Notes: a model not told the origin generated them from the letters alone. 64,000 bases of DNA from Psettodes erumei (GCA_016785225.1 JAFBJZ010000223.1:72001-136000); one strand, 5' to 3'. Counted from the stretch's first letter, positions 12,267 to 50,189 are shown. Numbers and translations are program-made.

Positions 12267-14999
12267 GTACAGTAAGTACATCTTGTACTGTCGTGTTTAA
12301 CCCTTACGTAACCGGGCTAACGTTGGCAGCTTTAGCCTGGAAGTGCAGCTGGAGGGAAATCAAACACGCGGCGCTGACCCACAATGCCGAGTCCTAAAAA
12401 TACACGGCGCGCGCGTGATTTTTGCAGACGCAGCGATATACGCCTTTAAACCGGCGCTCCGGTTTCATCAACATGGAAAACATTCACGGCAAAAGTGTCG
12501 GGAAAAACACAAAGCAAGCCGCCACATGCAGCTGCGCGCTGTATCTGTCCCAGCAACGTAGCGGCTGCTAGCAGTCGGCTTTTGTTTTCACGTTAGCAAC
12601 ACAATACAACATCAGCTGTTTCCGTATTTTGGATTTGCGCTAATCTTATTCACGTTTGTTAATCCTGTTCCCGCCGTTCCTGACGTTTAGTCGAGCTATG
12701 TCTGTAGCACCAAACGACTGAGAAACAAGTTAGCTAGCGGCGCACTGTTAGCACGTCGCACACTGTAAAAAAAAACATGGATGACTTAGCGACTCTTTAC
12801 ATCTCATACGTGCTGTATGTTGTACTTTGTATTCAAATGAGATCCACACTATTGTGTTACCCCTGTTAGCCTGTTGTTAGCCTGTTGTTAGCCAGAACAG
12901 AGCCGCATAATCTGGGTGTGCTAGTTAGATGATAAAAGTTTGATTTTATCTTGGCTAAGGCTAGCTAAAAAAAAAAAATTACACAGGTGATTGCTATTAA
13001 ACTATAAACTACATCCTGACTAACAACCATTTGCCACAGTTACTAAACTCTAATGTCTGCCAAGACAAGCAGGAGCTAAAAACGTCGGTTAGCCTAGCGC
13101 AGCACGGAGAACGGAACGGGGAAGCAGTTAGCCGTGTTTCAGCTAGCCGTGAGTTCTGCAGATGTTTCACAGAAACGGACACGAAACACTTTCTTCCTCT
13201 GAATAACAATTAAAGTCGCTTCATTCGCCAAGTGCAAACAAACGCGCAGGAATTTGTCACAGTGGCACTGCTGCAGACAAGTCGATAAAACAAAATGCTA
13301 ACGCAGCAGTGATGTATGCGCTACAACGGGAGGAAACCCAGTGCAGCAGAAATACCCATCGTGTGATTTAAGTGCATATACTGTCTGTGTACTACTACAC
13401 CGCGCCGTGTCTGCACACTCGGTAATTATGTGCATTGGAAATGATGTCGCCCACGTTCCCGGGGCCGACGGTAAGTGATGGCGATGACATTATTTCTGCA
13501 GCCGGTATTAAAACTCATTCATCATCGCCAATTTCTCCGCTCACGCGCTCTTCCTCTTCACCTCTTTAACGCGTGGCCTCTCGGCGCTAAACGCCGGCTT
13601 ACCCATGTACACGACATTATCGTGCACGTTCAGGAGAAAGTGGGGACACGAAAACTTTATTCATCGCACAGACAAACACAAAAACCCTTTCATACCCCGT
13701 CACCTGCCGAGCTCAACATCAGCGTGTACACGTCGAATCAATGAACGGGCTGTAAATAAAAAGGCCGTCCTCCTCACGTTGATTAAAGACCTCATGTTTT
13801 CTAATCATCTAATGTTGTTCAGCTGCGCACGGAGCTCGTTTGTCTTTATTCTGCCGTTTTTGTTTGATGACGACACGACTAACGCGCGCGCTAACAAGCA
13901 GCCACTTAAAACTAATGAAACGTCATCAGTCACAGCGAGCACACTGACGTCTGCGTTCAGCCGAGCACAGAAACAAACTATTACATTTCTGTTTTCATGT
14001 CGTAAATCTATCGAGAATAACGATAAGAGCCTGTTCGGCCTCAGCTTTGGTCTCATATTTCTACAGATGTGAGACCAGCTGGGCAAAACCAAACTGGCAA
14101 TAATCACATTTACTCCAAAACGCGATCGGCGAAGAAAAAACATATCGCAGGATATGAGCATGTTTTTCAGAGGCAGGATTCATTTTGCTGGGTTGCATCA
14201 AATCTATGAAGTTGTCGGGGTTGTTGTGCACAAGCAAAAAGAAAAAAGACGATATATTCATTGTTTTTTTTTTGTGCATCCGTCAGGCTCTGTGTGGGAA
14301 ACTGCGATTGTTATAATTTTCCTCCGTTGACTGTGGCCACCTGCTTTTTCTTTTTTCAGTAGCCGACGCCGCTCGCCTCGCAGGGGGGAGTCGGCGGGTT
14401 CTTATTGGCTGGCCGCGTCGTCGTGGCAACCGCATACTTGCTGCTCTCCAAGGAGACGACGACGACGACGCAGCGATGCCTCGCATGAGTCACGTCCGTT
14501 TAATGGATTTCGGGCGTTTACGTGCCGAGCGCGCCGTGACCGTCGCAGACGTTGTGCGACGCGGCGAAGTGAAGTGTAGCGCGGAGGGGGCGGGGCTTAG
14601 CACCTTTACCTTTACCTTTGGTTTGAGCTGTCATCTTTAGGCACAGTTGGGTTAGCGTGCTAACTTCTGGAGACAGACGTCTTTAAAGTCTGGATGATTT
14701 CTGAGTGTTTTAAATTAAAATATATATTTATATAAATATTAAATACGTAAGCGCGCTCAATCTGCACAGCCACGGTTTTACAGGTTCTGTTTTTCCGCTC
14801 CAGGAGCTTTAGCCCCAACGCCCGACGAGCGAGCGGGAGAAAAAAAGAAAAAAACATAAAATTCACTTTTGGCTCCTTCACCTCAACAAGCTTCAATTTG
14901 TCTCCCACTCGCAGACCAATCGACTCGCTCAGCCCTTCGCCCTCGAGACCCGCGAGCACTTTGGATTAGAAAATGGAGCTCTGCTAAACGGCACTCAGC

Positions 15000-15000
<1 letters not shown>

Positions 15001-15039
<39 letters not shown>

Positions 15040-15067
15040 TGTGTGTGAGTGTGAGAGTGTGTGTGAG
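15001..15067. repeat. (GT)n microsatellite
   Basis: GT run with GGT, GAGT and GAGAGT interruptions in its right half. Confidence 0.95.
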
Positions 15068-15406
15068 GTCCTCAGCTGGACGCCCCAGCACAGCCGCGCA
15101 GCGCAGAGACAGAAATGTCGAATCGCCCGTCACAGATCATGCGAGTCGTAAAAGACTGACTGGAACCCGCCTGATGAACGGCTTTGCGTTAAAGTGGAGT
15201 TGAATTTACGGCTCAGGTGGTGCAGACCTGTCGCACCTTGACTCTCGGCAAAAAAAATTTAAACCTGCCATCTTTGAGAGGAGAGAGGACGAGCGGTCGG
15301 CGGCAATAAATCTGTCCGCCTCAGCTCGGAGCTCCAATTTGTTGAAATCTTACTCGTGAATTTGAGGAATTACGAGCCGGTCCTGACGGCGCTGACCTTT
15401 GAGAGG

Positions 15407-15408
<2 letters not shown>

Positions 15409-15493
<85 letters not shown>
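15409..15493. repeat. (GT)n microsatellite
   Basis: GT run of about 85 bp with one GC interruption. Confidence 0.95.
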
Positions 15494-15495
<2 letters not shown>

Positions 15496-15788
15496 GCTTC
15501 AGAAGCTGTCACGCCGTCTGATTTTACACAAAACGCTTAAATCGTCAAGTCCAAGTACGAACAAGCTACTCAAACTCAGCTGGTTCTGATTTTGGGTCTC
15601 AGGCTGTTGGTGCATGAAGCCGTCAGCCTGAAGAGCTTATAACCAGTGAAGGTTCAGGTCCAGTTGGGTCGGGTCTTTTCTTTTTTTTAAACGACGGCAG
15701 CTGTAAATCAAAAAAAAAAACAAAAAACGTAGAGCGTGAAGAGGAAACGCAGCGTTTGATCGAGACCTGAGGAACATCCCTGTGGTGT

Positions 15789-15791
15789 GTC

Positions 15792-15829
<38 letters not shown>

Positions 15830-15874
15830 CTGTTTCTTGGATGTGGGACAAAGCCCGACAAGCCCCCCCTCCCC

Positions 15875-15911
<37 letters not shown>
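15789..15911. repeat. Opposed (GT)n and (CA)n tracts
   Basis: A GT run (15789-15827) and a CA run (15877-15911) flank about 50 bp with two C-runs. The two runs are self-complementary, so the pair can form a long hairpin. Confidence 0.9.
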
Positions 15912-15913
<2 letters not shown>

Positions 15914-16006
15914 CTGCCAGCCAGTCTCACAGCTTGTCCTTCCCCAGGGCCCCGTGTCTGCCATGTCAATCCAAGTCAGGGTGGGAGGGGACACACTGGA
16001 TCATGG

Positions 16007-16120
<114 letters not shown>

Positions 16121-16480
16121 GCAGCAGCTACGAATCACATTAAGAACTTCAGAGATGAGGTAAGAAGTTCAGTGACGCTGCTTCACTTTCTATTTTCAGA
16201 ACGTTCTTTCTGCTCATCCACTTCAGTCAAAATTACAGCTGCGGTTCTGCTGTGAAGTCAGCGGCTGCTGTTTAAACCCCCCGGTGGGTGGAGGTGGAGG
16301 TGGGGGTGGAGGTGGGGGTTCTGCAAGAATAGAACCGAAAGTAGATGCTTAGATAAAATCACGGTCTCAGTAGTCAAAGAGGAAATGATGCGTGAAAAGA
16401 AAAGGATAAAAAAAAATCCACCTCAGCTCTGTTGGTTCAAGGTGGGACTCACATAATCCCCAACTGAGCCAATCAGAAAT

Positions 16481-16482
<2 letters not shown>

Positions 16483-16512
<30 letters not shown>
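16483..16512. repeat. (GT)n microsatellite
   Basis: Perfect GT run of about 30 bp. Confidence 0.95.
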
Positions 16513-16513
<1 letters not shown>

Positions 16514-16682
16514 CCAGCGTGACGGGTGTGGGGGCTCATTAGACGTTTGCTGGAACACTGACCCGAGAGCCGCGCGGCTCCGACCCGAAACCTGAACCCG
16601 GAGGTCGGAGAGCCGTTTTCCCTCCGGCCGGCGATTACAGCATCCTCTCACTTTTGTTCATTATGTTTTCAGGGGTGAAGCG

Positions 16683-16695
16683 GTTGCTAAGCAAC
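16683..16695. promoter_or_regulatory. RFX X-box-like palindrome
   Basis: GTTGCTAAGCAAC, two GTTGC half-sites in inverted orientation with a 3-nt centre. It deviates from the strict X-box in one position of the left half. Confidence 0.4.
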
Positions 16696-17903
16696 ACAGC
16701 AGCAGCAGCATCTTCTGAGCTTCCGAGGAACGCGTGAAACTACAGGCGGGATCTTGGATCTTCTCTCCGTCGACTTTCAGGCGCCGGCCGATGATCAAGC
16801 TCAGCGATATTTTGAGTTCACCGTCACTTTCATCTGTTACATCCCTACTCAGGGATCAATACAGTTCATTGATCGGTTGCGCCGCCGTTAAACCATGGCT
16901 GACTCGCCCTCGTTTTTTTTTTTTCTTGAACCTCTGCCGCGGCGCGTCGTTTCCTCCGAGTCGTCCGACCGTACGTGTTTTTCTGTTTGGAGCGCCTGAT
17001 GGTGTCACTTCCCGCTTCGCCCGGCATCCGCCCGTCCTCTGAATCATCCTCTCCTGAATTATAGTTAAGCTCAGTGATTACAGCAGATTGCCGTACAATT
17101 GCCGACGTCAGTCAACCGGAGCGCCGGCGACTGTCCTAGATTCGCAAATTCTCCCTCGAGTGTCTCTCGCGGGACGCCGTTTGTCTCCGACGGCTTCCGT
17201 TTAAGAGGTTTACGGGCTGAGAAGTGACAGAAACTCACAGAGCCGAACTATTTTCAGCTCCCGTTTCAAGTCGAGCGGCGCGATGATGAGGCTGTTGTCA
17301 GGAAATCTGAAGCGGAGGTTATTTTTGGGCGCGGAACTAACGAGGCGGCGGCGGCGGCGGCGTTGTTTTCGTCCGCCGGAGAGGCGGAGACGTTAAGGAG
17401 ACGAGACGTCCTCTCAGGTAAACAAGTTGCGCTGGAAGTTTGAAATCGGCACAACAGGCCTGAGCGTGAAAAAGGCTGCGGCTCAGGTTTCCATGACAGG
17501 AAGTCCATCCTGGGAATTCTGTTTTTCCTTTCGGCTCCGCCTCCGTTTTCCCGCCTGTGAAACACACACAAAAAAAAAAAAAACAAGACGTCTGCGCCGG
17601 CGTGGCTGCACCAAACGGTCGCAGATGAAGGTGCAGTCAGATCACAGGTGTGCGACACACCTGCCCCATCCCCACCTCCTCCCTCCCTCCCTCCCCCTCC
17701 TCCTCCTCCTCCTCCTCCCATGAATCTCGGCGTCCGGCGCCCTCGCGCTCCCTACGTTTTAGCGGGAGCGTATCAGGAATCAAACATTGATGAAGAGGTC
17801 GTTAATAATTCAGACGGCGGCGTGGGGATGTGTCGGCGAGCGGGAGCAGGGGGCGAGGGTTTTATAGACAGGAAGCGCTTGATGAAGCCTGTGAGTGTGT
17901 GTG

Positions 17904-17906
<3 letters not shown>

Positions 17907-17948
<42 letters not shown>

Positions 17949-17951
17949 GGG
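17907..17951. repeat. (GT)n followed by a G-run
   Basis: GT run ending directly in nine or so G residues. Confidence 0.9.
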
Positions 17952-18275
17952 GGTTATCCGTTCACCTGCCGTGTCGGTACGAGCTGCAGGGAAAACATGA
18001 ATAAATGAACGTTGAACAGACGCTCGCACACGAGAAATAAATGTTTCAGGTATGAAAAAGGACGGGCGCTCGCCCCCCCCCCCTCCTCCTCCCACGCCGC
18101 CACCGCCATCTTCACCCCCCCCCCCCGTCTGACGGCCACGTGTCACGCCGCTCCCGCAGACGCCGTTTCATGTTTTCATCTCTCTCTCTCTTTCCTTTTG
18201 TCCTCGCTGACCCATTTGAGCACTTTGAGGCCCGGCCGCGGCCCAGAGAGACTCCGCCGTGGGACTCCGGGGCTT

Positions 18276-18288
18276 GTTGCCTGGCAAC
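18276..18288. promoter_or_regulatory. RFX X-box palindrome
   Basis: GTTGCCTGGCAAC fits GTNRCC-N-RGYAAC exactly. It sits in a GC-rich stretch that also has a YY1-type CGCCATCTT word near 18104. Confidence 0.5.
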
Positions 18289-18709
18289 AGGCAGCAGGCC
18301 CCGCTTGTGTGGCAGCGGCGGCGGCGGTTTTATGTAACGGTGGGCTTGATGGTTGAATGTAGGGCGCTCAGAGTCCCGGGGGGGGGGCGCTTGGGGGGGT
18401 GTAGGGATGGGTGTGTTTGTATCAGTGACCATGACCCCACCCCCCACCCCCACCCACATTTATGGATGGAGTAAACAGAAAGGGCACCCGCCGCTAACGC
18501 CTGGTCCAGGCACGGCGGTCAGATCCAACTGCAGCGATAAAAAAAAAAAAAGAAGTAGTTGTTCTGTCATTGTACACGTGAGTTGTGTATTTGTGTTTGT
18601 GTGCATGTACGACAGTATGCGCCCCCCCACCCCCACCCCCGCCTGTTGGCCCAGATGGCCGGCGACTCTTTGTGGTCGACCGAGGAGCATCGCGACTGGC
18701 GAGGAGGCG

Positions 18710-18723
18710 GTTGCCATGGTGAC
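18710..18723. promoter_or_regulatory. RFX X-box palindrome
   Basis: GTTGCCATGGTGAC. Read on the - strand it is GTCACCATGGCAAC, which fits GTNRCC-NN-RGYAAC exactly. Confidence 0.5.
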
Positions 18724-19027
18724 AATCCACATTAGAAACGGCCTCGGATACCGTCGGTTTGACTTGAGCATCGTCGTCAACGCCTGAAGCGTCGCCTCGT
18801 GCTCCTTTGGGGGGGGGGGCGGGGTTTGATTCGCTGTCAATCACTGTGAACTTTTCCTGTATCAACCCAGACCCGGATCTTTCCGAAGGGTCCAAACGGA
18901 ACCGCGAGGAAAAATTCACGACGGCCGCCCTGATCGTGACGCCGGGTCGCCGCCGGCAACGCGAACTTCTCATCCTCTAACGCACAGAGACACGCTCCCT
19001 GACGTATACCCTGCGCTCGTGCCGACG

Positions 19028-19041
19028 GTCACCATGGCAAC
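19028..19041. promoter_or_regulatory. RFX X-box palindrome
   Basis: GTCACCATGGCAAC, the exact reverse complement of the site 318 bp to the left. Confidence 0.5.
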
Positions 19042-20349
19042 CCCATCCTCCACATCTCTGCCTCTCCCTTCGTCCTGCTCGTCCTCCCCTCGCGTCTTAA
19101 CAGAAAAATCCATACGGGGAAGCGAGGGAGGACGGCGATCCGTCTCCAGTTCGTCGCCGCGGAGGAGACGTTCGCCGATCCGTTCATCGCCGACGTCTCG
19201 TTTCCGGGGGCACGGCGGGACGAAACTACAACTTCCGCAGCAGTAAAATGTAAAGAAATCTAATTAAGGTATTCGTCAATGAGACCACGAGAACGGGAAC
19301 CGGTTACGCCGCGTGATTCACCTGCCGTTCGCCGAGTCCAGGTGTCGGCAGAACACAACATCAGGTTCAGACAAACCCAACTGACGATCGCGTTCCTCTG
19401 CCGGATCTGGAGGAAGGCAATAATAAAAAAAATAAAATACCAACAATAAAAATAAAAGTCTGTCCAGGTTCCAGGGCGGCACACGAACCCGGAGCAGGGT
19501 TCACGTTCTGTTGGGTTTCTGGTTATTTACTGACCTCTAGTGGTCAGACGTTGCTTACTGCAGCTTTAAATGGGCGGAGCCATGACACCAGGAGGGACGA
19601 AACGAACAATAACGCACCTTTGGTCTTCCTCTCAGGTGGAAGCCTCCGTCAGCGTCGGTCTGCTGCTGCCATCTAGTGGAGGTTTGGACGAACTGCAGAG
19701 ACAAAACCTCCAACAACACATTTTTACTTCTTCTTATTTTATTGCATCAGCAGTTTTTTTTTTTTAGGGCTGTCTCAAACTCACCGCTGTGGGAATAGAT
19801 AATCTGGATTATCTGGATTTAGTCCTCATGCGACGTCTAAAATAAGCACAAACAGACACGTTGGCTTTTATAAAAAATTAGACCCCTTTTTTTTTTTATT
19901 GTGTTGTCAGATATAAAAGAAATACAAAAAAGAAACATCGACATCGGGCGAGGATCGGAGCGGGGCGGGGCTTTTCTGGGGGGGTGGGGTTTAGGGGAGG
20001 GGCGGGGATGGGTTGGGCGGCCGGGCCACTTTAAAAAGGGGTGGGGGTGAGGGGGTGGGGGCGTGGAAATGAAAGGAGGGGGAACGTCGGACGGTCCGAG
20101 GGGGATCGGTTGAAACAGACGAGGGCGGATGAAGACAGAACACGGCGGTCCTGTCCGGTCCCTCCTCCACCACCACCACCACCACCTCCTCCACCTTCGG
20201 GAGAAAAGCTCTACAAGCACTCGTCTGCAGAAGTAATCTCATTGGTTGAGTTACACCTCAGTGGGAGGAGCTTTTTTTTAAGATAAACATTTATTCCTGA
20301 TAGTCCTGATCTGACAGTTTATCCCCCGGCGGTTGTAGGTTGCAGCGTC

Positions 20350-21008
20350 CGACCCGTCGAAGACGCGTTCGCAGTTTCTTTATTTATTTTTTTCCCCCCA
20401 TCGACACCTGTGGAGTTTACCTGTAAACTCACTTCCTGTTTACATTCAGCGTGAGTGAATCCTTGAGGTGGAGCGAAGTCGGAGCACATTTCCGTTTCCT
20501 CCCTCTACATCCACGGACATCGGCCGGCAGTCGTCTCTTCCCCGCCGCCGTTCGTCGGGGGCGTGGCCATGTCATCCCGCCGCCCGCGGAAACTCCACCA
20601 GGGTTAAAAAGCTCCGCCTTCACGCTAGTCCGGGTCAGAGATCCTGAACCCGCCTCGTGACAGGAAGGCGACGCCACCAAGTCTCGGGTTTGAAGGTTTG
20701 CAGAGGTTTGTGGAGGCCGAGCAATGGACCCAATGTTCGTCAAATGTATTCGTCCCGTTGCCGTCAATCGACACAATTTTTTTTTCTCTTTGAATTCAGG
20801 TTCTGGTTCAAGCAACCGACCTCGCCTACAAAGCTCTGATTGGCCAGTTGTTTTTCCAGCTGACCAATCAGACCCAGAGGTCCAGAACGAGGTCTTACCG
20901 GTACCTGCGGAACTTAGCAGCAGCCCACTGAGGTTCAACTCAACCACAGGATGGATTTGGACCGGAGAGCATCTCCGCCTCTGGAGAACCCAGACCCGGG
21001 TCGGCTCT
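20350..21008 (-). other. adcy8: Probable adcy8 3' UTR
   Basis: Non-coding sequence between the TGA at 21009-21011 and the first AATAAA cluster on the - strand. It contains no strong repeats. The end is inferred only from the polyadenylation signals. Confidence 0.4.
20379..20388 (-). terminator. adcy8: Candidate adcy8 polyadenylation signals
   Basis: Two overlapping AATAAA signals on the - strand (TTTATTTATT on the + strand), about 620 nt past the adcy8 stop codon. A third AATAAA lies at 20290-20295. Use is not proven. Confidence 0.4.
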
Positions 21009-46526
<25,518 letters not shown>

Positions 46527-47453
46527 CGCCGCCTCCGCCGCCGCCGTTATCGTCCTCTCCTCCCTCCAGTCGCTCGTGTCGGTTTTGCGTTATCCCTCCC
46601 TTTCCCGGTTGGCGAGTTAGCTCAGCGGTGTCGGGGAGACGACGTCCTCTCGTGCGCATCGAACCGGGGGCGCGTGCCTCCTCTCTGCCGGGCACGGGGT
46701 AAAGCGCTGCTGGATGTCATTGTCACGCGAACGATCCCAGTGAAGACACAGCCCCGTGAACGAGTGGAAAAGCATCTCCCCCGGATTAACCGCGCGCTGC
46801 CGCCGCCGCCGCCGCCGCCACCGCCACCACCAGCACCAGCACCACCACCTCCACCACCGACATCATCATCATCATCATCATCAACGCGCTGAAGCCGAGA
46901 TTTAAAAAAAAAATCACCGGGCGGCGTGTCCAAGCCGCAGCTCGAGCCACCGCGCGCCGACCGTCCGCACCATCAGGGTGCCGCGGCGTTACGGAGAAGA
47001 ACCGGGATCCGTGGGAAACAAGACGGAAGTTCGGGCTGCAAGCGGTGTCGCGGGGCGGCAGAAACCGGCCTTTGATTTTTTTTTTTTTTTTAAAATTTAA
47101 ACCCCCGAAACGTCTCGTGCGTCCGTGGCACACCTGGATCCCTTTACTTTGCCATCCGCACCCCCTCCCTCCCTATTTACGCCGCGCAGCATACATAAAC
47201 AACTCCCCCCCACACACACACACACACAATTTCTCACGTTAATTCCCGTTTTCTGTAACGTTCACAAAAGATGTCACACACACACAAATCCGGTAAGGTC
47301 CACGGCCGACAAAAAGAAAAGGAATCCGTCACCGGGCTGTTTCTGGGAAGAATAACCAACTCCGCGGACCGGATCCGTGACGCGGGATCAACGCTCCTTC
47401 TCGTGCCTCTCCATCGACACGAGGGAGATCGCGCTCAGATGCAACACCTGGCC

Positions 47454-47500
47454 GAGGAAGAGGAGGAGAAGAAGGAGGAGGAGGAGGAGGAGGAGGGGTA
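47454..47500. repeat. (GAG)n/(GAA)n triplet repeat
   Basis: GAG-rich purine run about 0.95 kb upstream of the adcy8 ATG. Confidence 0.9.
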
Positions 47501-47907
47501 GGGAAGTGAGGGTAGGGGTGGGGGAGGGGGGTGATGGGGAGCGGTGCCGAGACACACAAATCCTACACGGGCATCTCTTTGAAGAGGGAGCGCGCGCGCG
47601 CGAGGAAAGAAAAGCGACTCGTCTCCGTGACGAAAGTGTCCAAAAAAAACCCCCAACACGACCGCACACGTCCTGCGCGCGGCGAGGACGAGACAGCGAC
47701 TTTCTCCTCCTCTCCTTCCTTCTCCTCCTCTGGTGAGGCGTCTCTCTGCGCGTGAGTTCTCCCGTTTCCAACCCCTCCCTCCGCCCCTCTCGTCTTCCAG
47801 TTCTCCTCCTCCTCCTCCTCCTCCTCTGCAAACAGCAGCGGCTGCCGCGTGGAGTGGGTTTGCAGGGAGCGCGAGGCTGGTCAGCGCGAGTCAGCTGGCC
47901 TCGGCTT

Positions 47908-47915
47908 TGACGTCA
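47908..47915. promoter_or_regulatory. Perfect palindromic CRE upstream of adcy8
   Basis: TGACGTCA, the full CREB/ATF site, 1382 bp upstream of the adcy8 start codon and close to GGTCACC and CAGCTG words. A cAMP-responsive site is a plausible feedback element for a cyclase gene. Confidence 0.45.
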
Positions 47916-48224
47916 CGGTCACCTCTGTATGTGTGTGTGCGTCTCCTCTCCTCGTCTTCACCGCCCCACCTCATCCCTCTCTCCTCCGTTTCTACCCTTT
48001 CCTCCTACTCTCTCTTTCTTCACCTCCCTCCATCTCCTCTCCAACTCCTCCCCCCCTCCATTTCACTCCCCCCCCCCATTTCTTTTGCTCAGTGATACTT
48101 AACTGACTGGACCAGATCAGAAGCACATATAGTGTAGGCTACTGCCCCCCGCCCCCCATTAAGTCTGTGGCCAGACAACAACGTCAATGTTGGCAGCTTC
48201 TGCATGATATCTTCTGTGAGTAAG

Positions 48225-48227
<3 letters not shown>

Positions 48228-48284
<57 letters not shown>

Positions 48285-48288
48285 GGGC
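48228..48288. repeat. (TG)n followed by a G-run
   Basis: TG run of about 55 bp ending in six G residues. Confidence 0.95.
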
Positions 48289-48432
48289 AGCTAGTTGGCT
48301 GGAGACTACAAGTTTGAAATTTAAAAAAAATAAATAAATCTGAGTGTGGGGCTCGGCTTAAAACTTAATCCATTGCATTTAAGCACCTGCATCCATTCAT
48401 TGCAGGATTCAGGTGGGGGGTGGGACGTTTCT

Positions 48433-49441
48433 TCACACAGGAGGTGTGGGTTGAACTGGAAAAAAACATGAAGCCAACAAAAAAAAGGCAACAATGACCA
48501 TCAACAAGAACACATGATAAATATATATGTGACAGATTAATGAACCCAGAGCAACGACAGCATCAGTGGCTGTGTGTTTAACACTTTAAACAGCATGCAT
48601 TAAGATTTTCCCGGCGAGCCAGCTCTTCGTTAAAGTTGCAGCAGCTGTGTAAAGTGGAAATGTGGCAGCTGCCTGTGCGGGACCTGCTGGTTTATAACAG
48701 GACCGGCTGCATCCAGCAGTAAAATGACTCACCTTTAGACTTACTGTCACACAAAACCTCACAGTCAGACACACAACTGGTCCAGTGATGGCCATAACAG
48801 AGAAGTGACATTTTGGGACAAAAGCTTATTGTTTCCCGTCTTAGATAGATATATAACATTTGATTTCAGGCTCATCTCTGTTCATTTAGCACAGGTGTCG
48901 GACATGTTAGCATTAGCACAAAGAGTGGAGCCATGGGGGGGGTAAACTTCGTTAAAAGCTAAAAACATAATTAAAAGCAGTTTGACTTACATCATGCATC
49001 TTGTTTAATCAACGCGTGAAGGCGTAGCGATGTAAAAAGTGGCCACTTTCTTCTTAAGCAGCCGTTAGCATTTAAGCTAAAGAGTCTCAGAGGTTTGATA
49101 CAAGATGGCCGTTTGATTTTCGGTGGAAACGCGTTTGGTGTGAGGGTTAACTGAGACGTCGGTCACATCAATCTGCCGACTACGTGTCTTTTTCAGCGTG
49201 CGTCTGTTTATTCTCTCACATAGAAGGCAAATGTAGCAAAAGAATCCACCGACATTAGGTAACTGTAGCATTTAGCCTGCTAGCTAGTTAGCAAAGCCGG
49301 CTTCAAAACTCACCGATAGTCTTCAGAGCTGGGGGGTATTTCCGGTCGTAAAAGTAGGGTCGAAGCTGAGGTCGAGTAGTTCTTCTTCCGGGACGTTCCG
49401 ACCTGAGTGAAATGACCCGGAAGTATCTGCGCGGCAGCCAT
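48433..49441 (-). other. Candidate three-exon transcript from the 49.4 kb promoter, possible 85-residue ORF
   Basis: Candidate exons on the - strand: 49314-49441 (from an ATG at 49439-49441), 48733-48839, and from 48455. Donors are GTGAGT twice. Acceptors are ATCTATCTAAG and a very strong T-run ending TTTTTTTCCAG. The phases match, leaving an ORF from MAAAQILPGHFTQVG to a TGA at 48433-48435. The predicted protein matches no family I know, so it may equally be a spliced non-coding RNA or an adcy8 upstream leader. Confidence 0.25.
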
Positions 49442-49670
49442 GACACAAGCCGGCCAACGAGCGGTGACGCTTTTTTCCCTCTTTTTAAAAAAAAAAAAAA
49501 ATTAAGAATTACAAGAACAGCAATTCAGCACCACAACAAAACTTGACGCCAGGGAGCGGCGACGTTTCTTTTACGAAAAGCAGGAGATAATGCCGCCCCA
49601 CAATTCCTTGCGGTCGGAACGTTTAAAGCACCGTCGGCGTTTCACCGCGGCGGACGTAAGTACAGACCCA
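49300..49670. promoter_or_regulatory. Candidate divergent CpG/ETS promoter
   Basis: ETS words lie at 49417-49424 (CCGGAAGT) and 49384-49391 (TCTTCCGG, reverse), with a CCGGAAA word near 49339. The patch is CpG-rich inside AT-rich surroundings. A consensus donor GTGAGT leaves on the - strand at 49308-49313, and a consensus donor GTAAGT leaves on the + strand at 49656-49661. This is the layout of a bidirectional housekeeping-type promoter. Confidence 0.45.
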
Positions 49671-50077
49671 ACAGAGCAGCTATGCTAATGTTAGCACTCG
49701 TTACCAGTTGTTGTGGTGGTTTTAAACGGGCTGTGTCTGAAGTTACGGGACGTTTTCCGCATTAAACCGGACCACGGCCCTTCCCTGAACTTAACCAAGT
49801 GCTGCTGGTCTAAACAATTTAATAATGCTGCGAATTTTTACTGATATGTGCATTAACATATTTATATATTCGCAACTTGCCCAATATTTAAATTCACTAC
49901 ATATCCTTATTATGTTAATAGAAAAAAGTAATTTGGTCCAAGTTTCCCCACAAAATGCATTTGTTGTTGTAAATTAGATGTATACATTATGCAACAGAAT
50001 TTGGAAGAGACAGGGTTCTGTTGAGTTTTTGTTTTTGTTTTTTTTTGCAGTCGCTTGTAAAATTCACATCACGTTGA
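49590..50077 (+). other. Candidate + strand spliced transcript from the same promoter
   Basis: A first exon ends at 49655 before GTAAGT. A very strong acceptor (long T-run ending TTTGCAG) lies at 50050, with the exon starting at 50051. The only ORF, from ATG 49590, would be MPPHNSLRSERLKHRR plus a few residues, stopping at TGA 50075-50077 (30 codons). It is most likely non-coding. Confidence 0.25.
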
Positions 50078-50189
50078 TCTGAAGTTATTCTGCTCCGTCA
50101 TTCAGGTCCAGACTGAAGTGAAACATTTGTTTTCGGCTTCGGTTGCTGCAGTACTATATGATACACTGCACGATGTTAGTAATGTTTAA

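Larger units (their letters stand above)
46527..47920 (-). promoter_or_regulatory. adcy8: adcy8 5' UTR and CpG-rich promoter region
   Basis: CpG-rich sequence flanks the start codon, with triplet runs (CCG, CCA, CAT), an (GC)n word near 47591-47601, a (GAG)n run at 47454-47500 and a perfect CRE at 47908-47915. No TATA box stands out. The transcription start cannot be fixed. Confidence 0.55.
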
